Source: Heterodera schachtii
Lineage: Eukaryota; Nematoda; Chromadorea; Rhabditida; Heteroderidae
Length of the DNA stretch: 64,000 nt
Reading direction: 5' to 3'
Assembly: GCA_023374025.1 (NCBI GenBank)
Contig: SIJG01000011.1
Coordinates: forward strand, 1,617,317 to 1,681,316
Shown: one piece after another, positions 9,537 through 20,976 of the stretch
How the letters are laid out: each line of letters begins with the position of its first letter
How positions within the stretch are numbered: the first letter of the stretch is position 1
Translations under genes and position numbers: made by a program
Notes under the pieces: model-generated
Databases searched by the model: none
What the model was told of the DNA's origin: nothing
The model's input: the letters and a program-made list of their open reading frames with translations, nothing else

Positions 9537-11951
9537 GTGATTGCTCAATTTGAAAAGAAATTTGAATAAATACAGAATGCCAAAAGATTTTTAACTTTAC
9601 AGCAGAAATAATTGCCGATTCCAAGTGCACTCATTTAACCTTTATATTTTTCTATAAGAATCATGTAAATTTTTGTATTTCCAAAAGCCGTTTAGACTCC
9701 TCCGATTCAAAAAGCATTCAAAGTCTCTTCCAAGAGAATAAATAGGAAATTGGACATTCAGAAGCAATGAAAAAAAGCAATTATTTCAAAGTCTTGTGCT
9801 GTCTCTTATTGCTCAAGCAGTACAGAATAAAATGAATTTTCCTGGCACATGAAACGTTTAGAGAAATGCCAATCATTCACCAGCAGAAGAAGCAGGAAGT
9901 GGTGGACAGTGATGACGACAGCACGACCTCCTTCTCGTCCTCATATTCGTCCTCCTCCTCCAGCTCTTCGAGTTCAACAGAGTGCCAAAGCCCTCTGTTG
10001 AAATTGGGCGGCCGAACGCTGTTCAACAAGCCGACAATTTGCAGAAAGGTTGCCATTACTAAACACTCATGGACAAAGGGCACGGCGGAGGCCAATTTAA
10101 ATAAAAATGCCGTTTCCATTGTATGAAGTTCAAAATTAATTTGGATAATTCGGATTAAGATGGATTGGGCAGTTCGATGGCGAGCGCCAATAGGCCCATA
10201 AATTTAAAAATTGAAATTCGATGAATTTGATGAAAATAGGCATTTTGATGTAAAAGCATTACAAAAAGGTACATAAACGGAGTGGTTCTCAAAATGATGA
10301 CAAAAGTGCCAAAAAAAGTAGGCTAAAACCACATCTCTGCTGGCTTTAGGCATTATTTCTGTCCCAAATGCGTAATTTTTGTTCTTATTGCCACCGAAAT
10401 GTTTGATGCCATTCCCCCTACATTCTCCAGCAGAAATGGCATCTCCAACATCCAAAAAACCGAACTTGATCAAAGAAGAAATTTTTAATGAATTATAAAG
10501 AAAATAAAAATAAATTTGGATTAAAAGCGTATAACTGAGTCAGTGCAGCTCATATAAAAGCAATCGTTTACAAAATAAAGCCTAAACTTGGCTTAGCCCA
10601 AGCCTAGGCCTAGTCTAAATCTTAGGCTTAAGTCTAAAGCTTAGGCATACCCTAAGCCGTTGTACGAGTTGTCATGACACCAAAAAACCGGGCACAGACC
10701 TCTCAAAATTAGTCAGATGCTGGTTTATAGGGAAAAATGCCCTTCCGGACTAAAGCAACTGTATATAAGGCAGAGGATCTTAATGACTTCCAAAATTTTA
10801 GTTTTTACACTCTCTCCCCCTCTAATTAAGGGAACGCCAATCAGCGCCAATGGCACCGCTTTTGCCGATCAGCAGAACAAAATGTTAGTTTTGTTTGTTT
10901 GTTTGTATTTTGATGAACTCTTAAAATGGTGCCTTTTATCACTTCCCGTGAATCGGTCGCTTTTATTTATTTAGCCTAAAAAGTAAAGCAAAAATAGGAT
11001 TTTGGGGGCTTAGGGACATCCGCTGGTGAAGTGAGGAGTGCAATTCATTTTTCCCTGATCGCCTAAACAGCTTTAAATTAGCGATTGAAAGTGATTGTAG
11101 CCGATCATTTGATCCTCAATTAACTTTTAAAAATTTAAAATAAGAGAATTAATGTTCCTAATAAATAAGAAGACAGTGTTTTTATCAGCAGGGCTTGAAA
11201 AATGCAATTTGAATCCGATTTTGAACATAGGCGCAAAATGAGATTTTAAAATTTTGAATTTTCGACTTTTTGTTCGAAAAATATCATTCCATAAATGGGT
11301 TTATACTTCTGATCCACAAAAAAGTCTCATTGTTAAATGATTTTGGAAAAAAGGAGCACGGAAGACGGAGCTAATAGTTGGGCACCCGAGCGAGCCCACG
11401 CCCCACCCACTGGCCACCGGACGGCACCCAATTCATATACGGCACCGACTCACACTGTTTTTCGACAAAAAACCGTAATACTATTGTCAAAAGCGACCAA
11501 ATTAGTCATTCTTGGTTCATTCTATAGCACTTAAGGTTTTATATCACCCTTAAAATTCAAAAAATTTTACCAGTTTTCAAAAAAGATATACCAAAAATAG
11601 TAAAAACGGTTATTTTTTGTCCATGACTTTTTTCAAACATGAACAAATTTTCATGGTGATATAGAAACTTTAAGGGCTCAAGAATGTTTATTTTGGTTAA
11701 TTTTGACAAAAGTTATCACAATTTTTGGTAATAGTTCAGTTTGTCTCCCCTCCCACCATTTTTTTGAAAAAAATATTTTTAAATTTAAATCATAAAAATA
11801 TGTTTTAGGCGGGTTTTCTGCTCATTTTCATGTTTTTTAATCTGGTTCGGACCAAAAGCTCCAATTTTGAGTTTTTGACTTTTTGTTCGAGTTCGGGTCA
11901 GGGGTTCGAAATTGGCATTAAATGGATACTGTGTTCGGGATCACTGATTAG
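9537..11951. repeat. Tandem duplication, copy B (about 2.42 kb)
   Basis: Second copy of 6691-9099 in the same orientation. Differences include one added base near 9849 inside the Ser-rich frame and small indels near 9770, 10760 and 11030. Confidence 0.92.
9866..10126 (+). pseudogene. Ser-rich frame, copy B, 5' part disrupted
   Basis: The same frame as 6984-7277, but an extra base turns the codons after MNFPGT into a stop. An intact frame restarts only at MPIIHQQKK (9866). The rest is kept, with one change near the end (AVPIV to AVSIV). Either the true start is this later Met and both copies are intact, or copy B has lost its N terminus. Confidence 0.3.
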
Positions 11952-12301
11952 TAGGGCTCGGAAAAACATTGATATAAAATCGCAAATATGGCCATAAATA
12001 TGGACCAAAAATCGCGAAATATAGACATAAAATGGCAAATATGGACATAAATTTTTCCAATTTGAGGTACAATTATAAATATGGAAATATGGACATAAAT
12101 GCCAAAATATGGAAATATGGACATAAATGCCAAAATATGGAAATATGGACATAAAACGCGAAATATGGAAAAATATGGAAATATGGATATAGAAATACAT
12201 CCTAGAAGGTTCAAACCAAGCTAAAAACATGTTTATCGTGCGTTTCAGGCCTCCCAGAGTCCAGGAAAAAAATATGGACTTCCATATAATTCCGAGCCCT
12301 A
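11952..12301. mobile_element. hAT-type miniature element (MITE 2), 350 bp
   Basis: Ends are TAGGGCTCGGAA and TTCCGAGCCCTA. The flanks are CTGATTAG (11944-11951) and CTGATCAG (12302-12309), an 8-bp duplication with one mismatch. The inside is a string of TATGGACATAAA and AAATATGG words. It is the right boundary of the tandem duplication. Confidence 0.78.
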
Positions 12302-12371
12302 CTGATCAGCGACCTTGAAAACCCCTTGAAACCTATTTTCTTTAATTTTTAAAATATATTCGTGTAAAATG

Positions 12372-12736
12372 GGGTCGGGGTCGTTTTCGTACGGGCCGTT
12401 TTCGTACGAGCGAAAGTTTTTTGCTATAACTTTTTTCTTTGCCAACCAAATTCAACAATCTTGGTACCATTCGATAGTCCTAAGTGTCCTCTATTAGCCT
12501 GCAAAATTTTGAAAATCTCGTTAAGGTTCAAAAAGTTATAGCCAGAAGAATTCAAAAAACCAGATTTTCCAACTTTTTTGGCTCGTACTCTTTGTAAACT
12601 TAACGAAATTTTTTGAAATTTTGCAGGCTAATAGAGCATCCGAAGGGCTCTCGAATGATACCAATAAAGTTGGATTTGGTTGACAAAGAAAAAAGTTATA
12701 GCGAAAAATTTGCGCTCGCACGAAAACGGCCCGGTC
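12372..12736. mobile_element. Long-inverted-repeat element with 11-bp direct repeats
   Basis: The arms pair over about 150 bases: CGGGCCGTTTTCGTACGAGC on the left, with its complement ending at about 12735, and GCAGGCTAATAGA-type sequence in the centre. CGTGTAAAATG flanks it exactly at 12361-12371 and 12737-12747. Long inverted arms, a GGG start and a 9-11-bp duplication suggest a Mutator-like origin. There is no coding capacity. Confidence 0.65.
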
Positions 12737-12747
12737 CGTGTAAAATG

Positions 12748-13441
12748 AGTACATTTGTACCGAAAACAGTACGATTCGGGGCAGTACGAGTTGCGTTTTT
12801 TCCCTGGCCGCCGTTGTCGATTGTGCGCCGCTTTTTAACGCAATATTCTTTGAGATACTCGAATTTGGGAATTATTGACCGTTTTCTCGTCTCTAACTTT
12901 CGAATTCGGCAATTTTCCCTTGCCCGGCCGCGCCTTTCGACACCGCGGCCCTCAAACCTTTTTTTAATTCTGATTTTGAATTTTGTGAAATACCGTAATG
13001 GGAAACACTGTATTTTTAACAATTTAAATGCAAAATTTTACTTTATTTTGCTCGGAATTTTAGCCAATTGAGTGGATAACACAGAGCTTCCTAATTGTTA
13101 TCTGTTGTTTCAGATGCGTCCGAGTTGATCTGGACAAGTGTAGTTTTATTGGACAAAAGGTGACAAAATTAAAAAAACATTATAATAATTCTGTTCCTCA
13201 TATTCGTCTTCCAAGAAAAAATTTTCTCCATCCAACCACGGTTTTTTAGACACCTACCACTCTATTAATGGTATTGATTTGAGTTTTTTCAAACCTAGGG
13301 ATAAAAGGTTTAAAATGGAAAATTGTTCCCAAGTTTTCAAAAAATCCCTTAAGTTCTCTTTCTTTAAATCTCGAATAGACATTTTGTTAAAATATCCATA
13401 TATAAATTTGACAATTTCTGTGTGTCCGCAATATTTATCCC
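12748..13441. other. Intergenic, no gene; one GC-rich hairpin motif
   Basis: AT-rich DNA. At 12923-12950 is the recurring CCGGCCGCGCCTTTCGACAC motif described among the findings. A possible acceptor plus ATG at 13112-13116 has no convincing reading frame behind it. Confidence 0.4.
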
Positions 13442-14028
13442 CAGGGCTGCAAAAAATATGCAAAAGCATATTTTTTTCCTGGCTTCTCCATGCTCTAAAT
13501 AGTAGGAAAAACACTTTCTTTTTTGTGTTTGCTTGTAAAAATCGGGACTTTTATTTGCATATTTTTGCATATTTTGGGCCTTTATGCATATTTTGCATAT
13601 TTTGGGTTTTTCTGCATTTTTATGCATATTTTGCCATTTTCTGGAAAATTTGTTAACAAAAATGCAATAAAAACGGAAAATACACCCCTAAGAATCGACC
13701 GAAAATTTTTAAAAAACACACCACTAAGAATTGGAAAATTTTCTCAAAAATTCTTCCCCAAATTTTTTTTTTCATGACAAAATTTTTGATTTAAAAATGT
13801 CAATATTTGCTAAGAGAATTTTATAAAAGAACTGTAGCTCATTGTCAAGTGTACTAATGAAAAAAAATTTTTAAAGTTAATTTGCACCCCTAATTTTCAA
13901 GTTTTTTTTGTGCATATTTGGTGCATATTTTGCGATTTTTGTGCATATTTAGTGCATATTTCACGACTTTATTTGCATATTTATGCGTATATTTTGGCCA
14001 CTTTTTGTGCATATTTTTTGCAGCCCTG
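13442..14028. mobile_element. Non-autonomous hAT-type transposon, 587 bp
   Basis: Ends are CAGGGCTGCAAAAAATATGC and GCATATTTTTTGCAGCCCTG, perfect inverted repeats of 20 bp. They are flanked by exact TTTATCCC at 13434-13441 and 14029-14036. Subterminal regions repeat GCATATTTTG many times in mirror orientation on the two sides. No reading frame of its own. Confidence 0.88.
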
Positions 14029-14218
14029 TTTATCCCATATAATTTTTTAATGAAATAATGACAAACTTTTAAAAATAGTGAAAATAGGTAAAATCTGTGA
14101 AATTCTGCAGAAGATTTTTCCTCGTTTTCCTTTTCGTCAGTCTTTACTAATTCCATCCATTCCTTTTTATTTTATTGTTCACTCAATTTATTGAACATTC
14201 GCCATTTTTAAGACTACA

Positions 14219-17200
14219 ATGTCTTCAATTCCTATTCATTTGACTGTGTGCGCTAAGCACAAGGACAATTATTCGCGGTTTTGTTTGAAATGTGACGAAA
14301 TTCTATGTGAAAAGTGCCAAGAAAGTGGCGACTGTTGCGAACACGACTCAGTCCCTATGTCCTTTGAGATGGGCCGTTTGTGGATCAAAAGCGCGGAACA
14401 ACAAGTCAATTGTCCATTTACATGCTTTTTGTTGGGGCGGGGGACGGCTAACTCCTTCCCTCTCCTCTCAATCATCCAAATTATTCGCCAAATCGGGACC
14501 TCGAAACTTTTTGTCGGGCAATACGGAATTTTTACAAGAAATACCATCCGATTAATAACATTTTCATTTTTTTCTGTTCCCAATCAGTATGGTACCATTT
14601 TAAAATGGAACAAAATATTGCAGTTTGAACGCGCGCAAGCGGCAATTCCAAAACGCGAGAAATTATTGAAACTGTCTTCCGAAAAATGTCGCCAAAAAAT
14701 TGAGGATGTCTTTGTCATTTACGGGAAGGTCATGAACGAGGTGAAGGAGCAATTACTGGCCAAATTGGACACCGCACGTGAAGAGCAAGTGCGGTTGAAC
14801 GACAAAGTGGCGATGGAAATGTCGTTTTTTGAGTGGACGATCAAGTAAAAATGAATGGCATTTGGAAGGGCTTAAATGTGTTTAATTTTCATTAAAACAG
14901 GAATCAAAAAGCCAAATTCGAATTGGGGAAAAGCGAAGAGGTCGAGAAGTGCCGGGAATTGTGTTTTGCTCGTCACACATTGAATTGGCTAATCCATTCA
15001 TTACCAGAAATTAACAGCAAAATTGAATTAGACTTTGACTCGCGTGCTGAAGCGAAATTCAGCAAAAAATTGAAAGCAATTGTCGGGACGATCAAAAGTA
15101 AATTTGATTTTCAAATTTTGTCGGCCAATTTCGTTTTTTGGTCCCTTTTTTTCCTTTCCCACATAATTAAAAACGACGAATTCCTTTTTCTTAAATTTAA
15201 CTTTTTTTGCTAAAAAATGAAATTTTCTTCAAAAATTTTTGTTGGAGAAACGATGCGAGGGGGTAGAGAAATGTATAATGTTCAGAATGATTTCTTTTTC
15301 ATTTCAAAGGCCGTTCCTCTGAGTTGGTTCCGGATGACGATCATCCCAGTCTGTCGGAAGACGGAGAACAGCTTCAGCTGTCCTCGTCTACGTCCTCATC
15401 TACGCCGCCATACTTCATCGCCGCTGCTTCTTCTTCTGCTGTTAAGAATTTGTCCGCCTCCGCGTCCAATTTGTGTGGTGTACAAAAACCAATAACGCCT
15501 ATAAAAGTACAGATATCTCATTTATCTAATCCTTTTTGGTGACCTTTTTGCTTTTCTAAACCGCTTTCTTTTGTGGCGCACTTTTTCCAAAAATACTTTC
15601 TCTCTCGAAAAAGGTGGCCATCAGTGACTCTTTTGTAGGGAATTTATTTTTAATCCTTAAGTAGTGGGTCGGAGCAGGTCGTTCCCTCCGACCCCACCCG
15701 AAAAATTTTGAAAAATTTCTAACATCAAAAAAAATGTTTTCTAACAAATCAAAAAAAAATTTCCGAGAATTTTTTTGAAAATTTATTTTTTATTTTTCGC
15801 GGAGGAGGTAGGGGAACCGACGCGGGGGGCGGGGGGGCTGAAGTGCACTCACAGTGGGTGTACTCGCTGTGAAATCAACTTTTCCGATCGATTTTCTTTT
15901 TTGTCCAACTTAATAAAACAAAATTTTTCTTTGTTTACCCCCTTCAAATTACCATCTAATAATACCTAATTATATGTAGCAATTTTAAAGATTATCAAAC
16001 GCACACACTCAGAATCTTTGGTAGATTCGGCGCCACAAGCGAAACGGGCAAATCAAGGTGATGCCGAAAACAGCGCTTTTTCCTCCCGTCAGGCAAACTT
16101 TTAGATGGGGGGGGCAAAAAAATGGGTTTTTAAGGGGGAGAAAATGAATAATAGCTTTCCCCTTTCAAAGGGCGTTCCAATGAACTGCCTGAGGATGACG
16201 ATCATCCGACTCTGCCGAAAAAAGGCCCTTCAGCTGAACTGCCTGAGGATAACGATCATCCGACTCTGCCGAAAAAAGGCCCTTCAGCTGAACTGCCTGA
16301 GGATGACGATCATCCGAGTCTGCCGAAAAAAGGCCCTTCAGCTGAACTGCCTGAGGATGACGATCATCCGAGTCTGCCGAAAAAAGTCCTTTCCGCTGAT
16401 AAAGATTGATTCTTCTGCTGCTTTTCCGCATTTGTCCGGCTCCGTGTCCAATTTGGGTGGTGTATCGACAGCAATTCCGCGCGGTGGGGGGGGGGGGCGG
16501 GGGGTTAAATGAAGTGCACCAAGGCAATGGGGGTCAAAGGGTGGGGGGGGGGAAGGCGAACCCTCGCACTATTTCACCAATGTTTTCGGTTGGACTAATG
16601 AGATTAACTCTAAATAATTGTAATTTCCATTTTTTGACATTAATTTTTCCCAAAATTTCTTCAAGGAATTCAAGTTCAAACCCATGCTTTGGCCAATTTG
16701 TCACGTCAATCGTCCTTAACCGACTCCACAACTGCACTTTCCGCTTCCAAGTCGACGGCGGTGTCAATGCCGAACGAATTTTCGGCAACAAAAATGCACA
16801 TTGAAGAGTTGGTGGCCCGCGGAGCGAACACTTGGACCGTAAATTTTTTGTTTTTATATTTAAACGGCACTCTTTGCGATGGACCTCAAATCGGACATCG
16901 TCTAAACGTCGCCGGGCCAAAATGTTGCCACAAAAAAATAAATTTTTTGTTCATTTTTTTGACAACCTAGGTGCAAAATTCTATAAAAACTCCTCGAAAA
17001 AAATTTTTTTTTTTTTTGAGTTCGTTTGCATTTTTATTTGTTCCTCAGGTGGAAGAAGTGTCATTTTAAATATTTTCCTAGACACTTTTTTGCTATGCTC
17101 CCCAAACAATTGCCACAAAAAATCACAAAAAAGGAAACTTTTTTGAAAACTTAAGTGCTCAATTTTTAGAAAAACATTTTGAAAAATGAATTTTCTTAAT

Positions 17201-17517
17201 AGTGTTAAATTTTTGGATTGCGAAAGGTGGTGAAAATTTTTTAATTTTCCCTTAAATATTTTCTGTTTTTTGTTGTCAATGTTTTGTACTGCTCTGCTAT
17301 TTTTACATTTTTATTTGTTCCTCAGGTGGAAGAAGTGTCCAGCTGGGCCAATTTTGTCACCGGATCAGACAAAATTGGCGACCGTTTTGCTGAGGAGGAG
17401 GTGAACGGGGCTTCGCTGCTTTGTCTGCAGTACGAGGAGTTGAAAACCGAGCTGAAGATAAAGTTTGGCCCGAGCAAAATGATTTGGAACAGTTTGGAAG
17501 CGCTTAAACGGAAGTGA
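14219..17517 (+). CDS. B-box zinc finger, coiled-coil and SAM domain protein, six exons
   Basis: Exons 14219-14404, 14588-14844, 14901-15097, 15310-15477, 16666-16838 and 17326-17517 join in frame for 390 residues. Residues about 9-47 form a B-box: CAKHKDNYSRFCLKCDEILC then EKCQESGDCCEHD, with the usual C-H-C-C-C-C-H ligands. Exons 2-3 encode a charged, probably coiled-coil region (KLLKLSSEKCRQKIEDVF and onwards). Exon 4 is acidic and Ser-rich. The last exon is a SAM domain (VSSWANFV, FAEEEVNGASLLCLQYEELK, IKFGPSKMIWNSLEALK), a protein- or RNA-binding fold. B-box plus coiled coil recalls TRIM proteins, but there is no RING at the N terminus. The exact role is unknown; a scaffold or regulator is inferred. 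The exon 4 donor (phase 1) was chosen because only it gives an open junction with exon 5. Confidence 0.75.
16105..16470 (+). pseudogene. Duplicated exon 4 with 18-residue repeats, frame broken
   Basis: From the acceptor at 16170 the frame reads RSNELPEDDDHPTLPKKGPS, and the unit ELPEDDDHPxLPKKGPSA (54 bp) occurs four times. It corresponds to RSSELVPDDDHPSLSEDG at the start of exon 4 (15310), with the same acceptor context (TTTCAAAG) and the same splice phase. After SADKD a stop occurs, but in the +1 frame the match resumes (SSAAFPHLSGSVSNLGG), aligned with SASASNLCG of exon 4, and it ends at the equivalent GTGTA donor. It looks like an alternative or mutually exclusive exon that has expanded and lost its frame. 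Confidence 0.6.
17014..17066 (+). repeat. Copy of the last acceptor site and first codons of the SAM exon
   Basis: The sequence TTTTTATTTGTTCCTCAGGT plus GGAAGAAGTGTC is repeated 287 bases upstream of the real exon start (17326). Used as an exon it would read VEEVSF and stop, so it is a decoy acceptor. Confidence 0.7.
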
Positions 17518-18187
17518 TCAGCAACAGCACGGTCGGATCTCATTGTTGACCATATATATTAATCTGTTGTCCGTTGACTAATGGTCACACAATTCTCCTG
17601 TCTTTCTATCACATTAAAATTTAATTGGTTTTACGTTTAATTTAAAATAATTTCTTTTTTGAATGTTCTCTGGCTTCGTTACTCCTTTTTCAATGTACGC
17701 AAGCTCATAATATGAAGCAAAATTTTAAATTTAACAAATTTTGCCAAAGTTTCGAAAAAGAAAAGTGCCCGGCGGCGCTTACCCAAGCCCGTGGCCTGGG
17801 GGAAAGTGAGATTTTTTCCAGGAAAATAAAGAATTTTAAAAAATTCAAATCAATTTTCCCTAACAAAATGCAGTAAAAATTTAAAAAATTTCCGGCCTAT
17901 CGACACCGCCGGACCATCAAACGGCTTCAAATCCCTCTTATCTTATGCTCTCCGTCCTGAAATTTTAAAATAACACGGAGAAAAAAAATTGGCCCAAAAA
18001 AAAAAGTTCGTATTCCCCCTACGGAATTTTTTGCTTTTTTGAGTGCTTTAATATTTCACAATTTTCTACTGTATTCCTTTGAGGAAGGAATACTGTACTT
18101 TACGCCGTTTACTGGCAACCTTTTTGAAACGAGTATTCAATTTCGCGAACGCAATGATGGGTCATCTTCAGATGTTAAGCCTGCCAA
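17518..18187. other. 3' flank of the B-box/SAM gene, no further gene
   Basis: ATTAAA-type words near 17614 may serve as a poly(A) signal. At 17891-17916 is another copy of the GC-rich CCTATCGACACCGCCGGACC motif, with a related word (CCCGGCGGCGCTTACC) at about 17768. Confidence 0.4.
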
Positions 18188-18197
18188 CTCTAACCCG

Positions 18198-18882
18198 GGG
18201 TCAGGGCAGGTCATCCACAGGCAACTCATCCACGGGCAACTCATCCACAGTCAAGTCGTCCACAAGGCAACTCATCCACAAGGCATCTCATCCACAGTCA
18301 ACTCATCCACATTTTTCTCGGATAAAAATTAAAATTAAATGGGTGCAAAATGCCGATGAAAAATAAAATAAAATTGATAAAAAGTTCGATTCGAGTTGGT
18401 GATGGCGCATGGCTGTGCTGTTTTCAATTGTGACATGAATCTATCATAAAACCCAATTGTTTTTACGGACCATTGACAGTTCTACGTTCTTGGGCAAGTT
18501 GAAGAACATTGGTCCAGAAATTTTTTTAAATTTTGGTTAATTATATTTAGTGGTAATCCGGGGCGCTTTGGCTCAATTTCGAATCCCGGCCCAGATAAGA
18601 ACATTTTTAGAAAATTAAATTTTTTTTCCATATATTGCTAAAGCATTGACTATTTATAAAACTCATCAAATTCATTATAGACTCAAGCTCTGCCGGATTT
18701 TATCAATTTTATTTTATTTTTCATCGGCATTTTGCACCCATTTAATTTTAATTTTTATCCGAGAAAAATGTGGATGAGTTGACTGTGGATGAGATGCCTT
18801 GTGGATGAGTTGCCTTGTGGACGACTTGACTGTGGATGAGTTGCCCGTGGATGAGTTGCCTGTGGATGACCTGCCACTGCGC
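18198..18882. mobile_element. Long-inverted-repeat element with 10-bp direct repeats
   Basis: Arms of about 190 bases (18205-18390 and 18692-18878) are near-perfect complements and contain a run of CAACTCATCCACAG-type words. CTCTAACCCG flanks the element at 18188-18197 and 18883-18892. The central 300 bases are unique and include a tRNA-like B-box word. Size, long arms and a 10-bp duplication suggest a Mutator-like non-autonomous element. Confidence 0.65.
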
Positions 18883-18892
18883 CTCTAACCCG

Positions 18893-20976
18893 TCGTCATC
18901 CCCGCAAAATAAATTGCGCACGGGGAAAGGGGCGTAAAAGGCAAACTCAACGGCACACAATTGGGGAGGGGGGGGGGGGGGGGGCACTCGGCAGAAGTCA
19001 GGTGGTTTGTTCCGTCGCTATTCATCCCTCTCAGCTCTAAGCTATGCTGCGGTTGCTGCCCTCTCCCCTCCGGCGACGATTCGGTGTGTCCTTGAGAGAG
19101 TCAGGAGAGAGACCCCACCCCAGAATTTTCTCTTCACACCCTTTCCCCCTCGCCCACACCATTTGCATCTCCGTCCCCCCCCCCCCCTCTTCCCATCCCC
19201 TCCCTATTCCTCTTCCAATTCCGTCATCCCCCGCCCCGCCCCCTAAATCCGTCTCCCTTCCCTCCCCTCACTCGTCCGGCGGTCGGTTGTCCTCACCAAC
19301 GCAAATTCCCTCCCCCCCCCCCCCCCCCCGCCTCCCTCAAATTCGTCGTCGTTTCCCCTTCACTTCCTTTTCAGATAAAAGCCCCTCCCTCCCCACCCAA
19401 CTCCACCACCACAAAACATGCTGCAACCAACGTGCGCTTCTGCTTTCTGCTGCTTCCTCCTTTTCCGCATATTCCTCTCCATCTTTTTGCCTTGTGTTTT
19501 GAATGATCTCTCCCACAAAATCCCTCCCTCCCCCGGTCCCAAATCATTCATTCACCCTTCCCCTTTCTCTCATTATTATTACATATTTTGTTGTTGTGAT
19601 TGTGGTGATGATGGACGATGTTGTTTTGCGCCGGTCCGCCCATCCGCCACCGCTGCCATCGCTTGCGCACCGCCGACGCCAGCGCCAAAAGCGCCCGCCC
19701 GCGGTGGGGGGCCCTTCTCCGGCGCCGTCGCCTGGCGCCACACCGGCGACCGCTGATGAGAGCGCACAGTTAAGGGCGCCGCGCAGATAAGCGATAAGCA
19801 GCAACCACAACAACAACAACAGCAATGGAAGTGACAAATCTATCAAATCCGGCCTTCCGTTCTCCGTCCGTCCGGTCGTCCAAAATTATACAATACGCAG
19901 CCGACCGACGAAGACCACCACCACCACAATCACAGTCAGCAGCAGCGGCAACAGCGGGGCGGCGAAGCAGAACTCTCCCCACCACCACCACCACCACCAC
20001 AATCGCTGCTGTGCTGCCTTAAGGGAGGGCATTTCCCGTCCTCGCCCAATTTCGTGTCCATTCCAATTCCCCCCCCCCCCCCTTTCTCCTCCCCCGGCTA
20101 TCTCTGCTGCTGCTGGGTGATATGTTCTGTGACGACATCATCAGTGAGATCATCGGACGCAACAGCTCCACTGTTACTATTATTATGCTATTATTATTAT
20201 ATTATTTGTTTGTATTTTAACTGTTTTCACGCGGCGCGGTCGGTCAATTTCGCCTATCGCCCCCCCCCCCCCCCGTAGTCAACAAACGCATTGTGCCGAC
20301 GGAATGCAACAAGTACAATATTTGGAATCACTGCACTTACTATTTCCAAATTTTCTTTATTTTTTTTCTCACAATTAGATGAATTAAATTTTCTTTTTTA
20401 AATAAATGAAAAAGTTTTTGTTTAAAATTGCTTTTGCTCAATTCCCTTGCCCACTGCTGCGTTTTGTTTGATGTGACTGCTCTTTTTGAGCATGGCGATG
20501 AGTTTTTGTTGTGCTTTTGTTGGGCCAACAGGGCGCCACTGCAAGCAGCGCAACTGAAAAAAACGGACAACAAATTAGCAACACTTTGAGCGGGCACAAC
20601 GACGCGCAAAAGGTCGCGGCGGCGAACGGTCCAAAAAGCGGTGACAGTGAAAGTGGGGCAAAGGCGAGCAGAGGGAGCGGAAGAAGCGCAAACGATGCTA
20701 ATCACCAGTGGAAGGAAGACGGAGCAGTACAAGACAGCGGCTAAACAGCGACGGCAAATTGAACAACGGTGGCGGCACTATAGTCCTAATTTGCCTAATT
20801 GGCCCTTTCCGTTACGGCGGCGGGGCAAATGCCAACAACGGAAGTCGAGCGTTTACGAAGGCGGCTTAATCACTGTGCAAATTTGTGCCATTTTCTCATG
20901 GCTTTTTCCCTCTACTACTGCTGGTTTTCATCAACATCGAACTTCGGCAGCAACTGCTTCATCCTTTTTCCTCTCA
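18893..20976. other. GC-rich upstream region of the mua-3-like gene
   Basis: About 2 kb of pyrimidine-rich, proline-codon-like DNA with poly(C) and poly(G) runs (18963-18984, 19311-19329, 20069-20080, 20262-20275) and a CAACAACAACAACAGC stretch at about 19808. Reading frames here are low-complexity. It probably holds the promoter and 5' UTR of the long transcript, but I see no TATA box that I would defend. Confidence 0.4.

Noticed and set aside
18541..18600. tRNA gene in the spacer of the 18-kb inverted-repeat element
   Set aside because: Only a B-box-like word (TTCGAATCCCGG) is convincing; no A-box at proper distance and no cloverleaf.
19007..20278. Pro-rich and Leu-rich frames upstream of mua-3, on both strands
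   Set aside because: Low-complexity C-rich DNA with homopolymers; no conserved domain, and frames overlap on both strands.
20641..20976. Upstream in-frame Met codons extending mua-3
   Set aside because: The extension has no domain and would place about 100 charged residues before the signal peptide; the Met at 20977 directly precedes the hydrophobic core.
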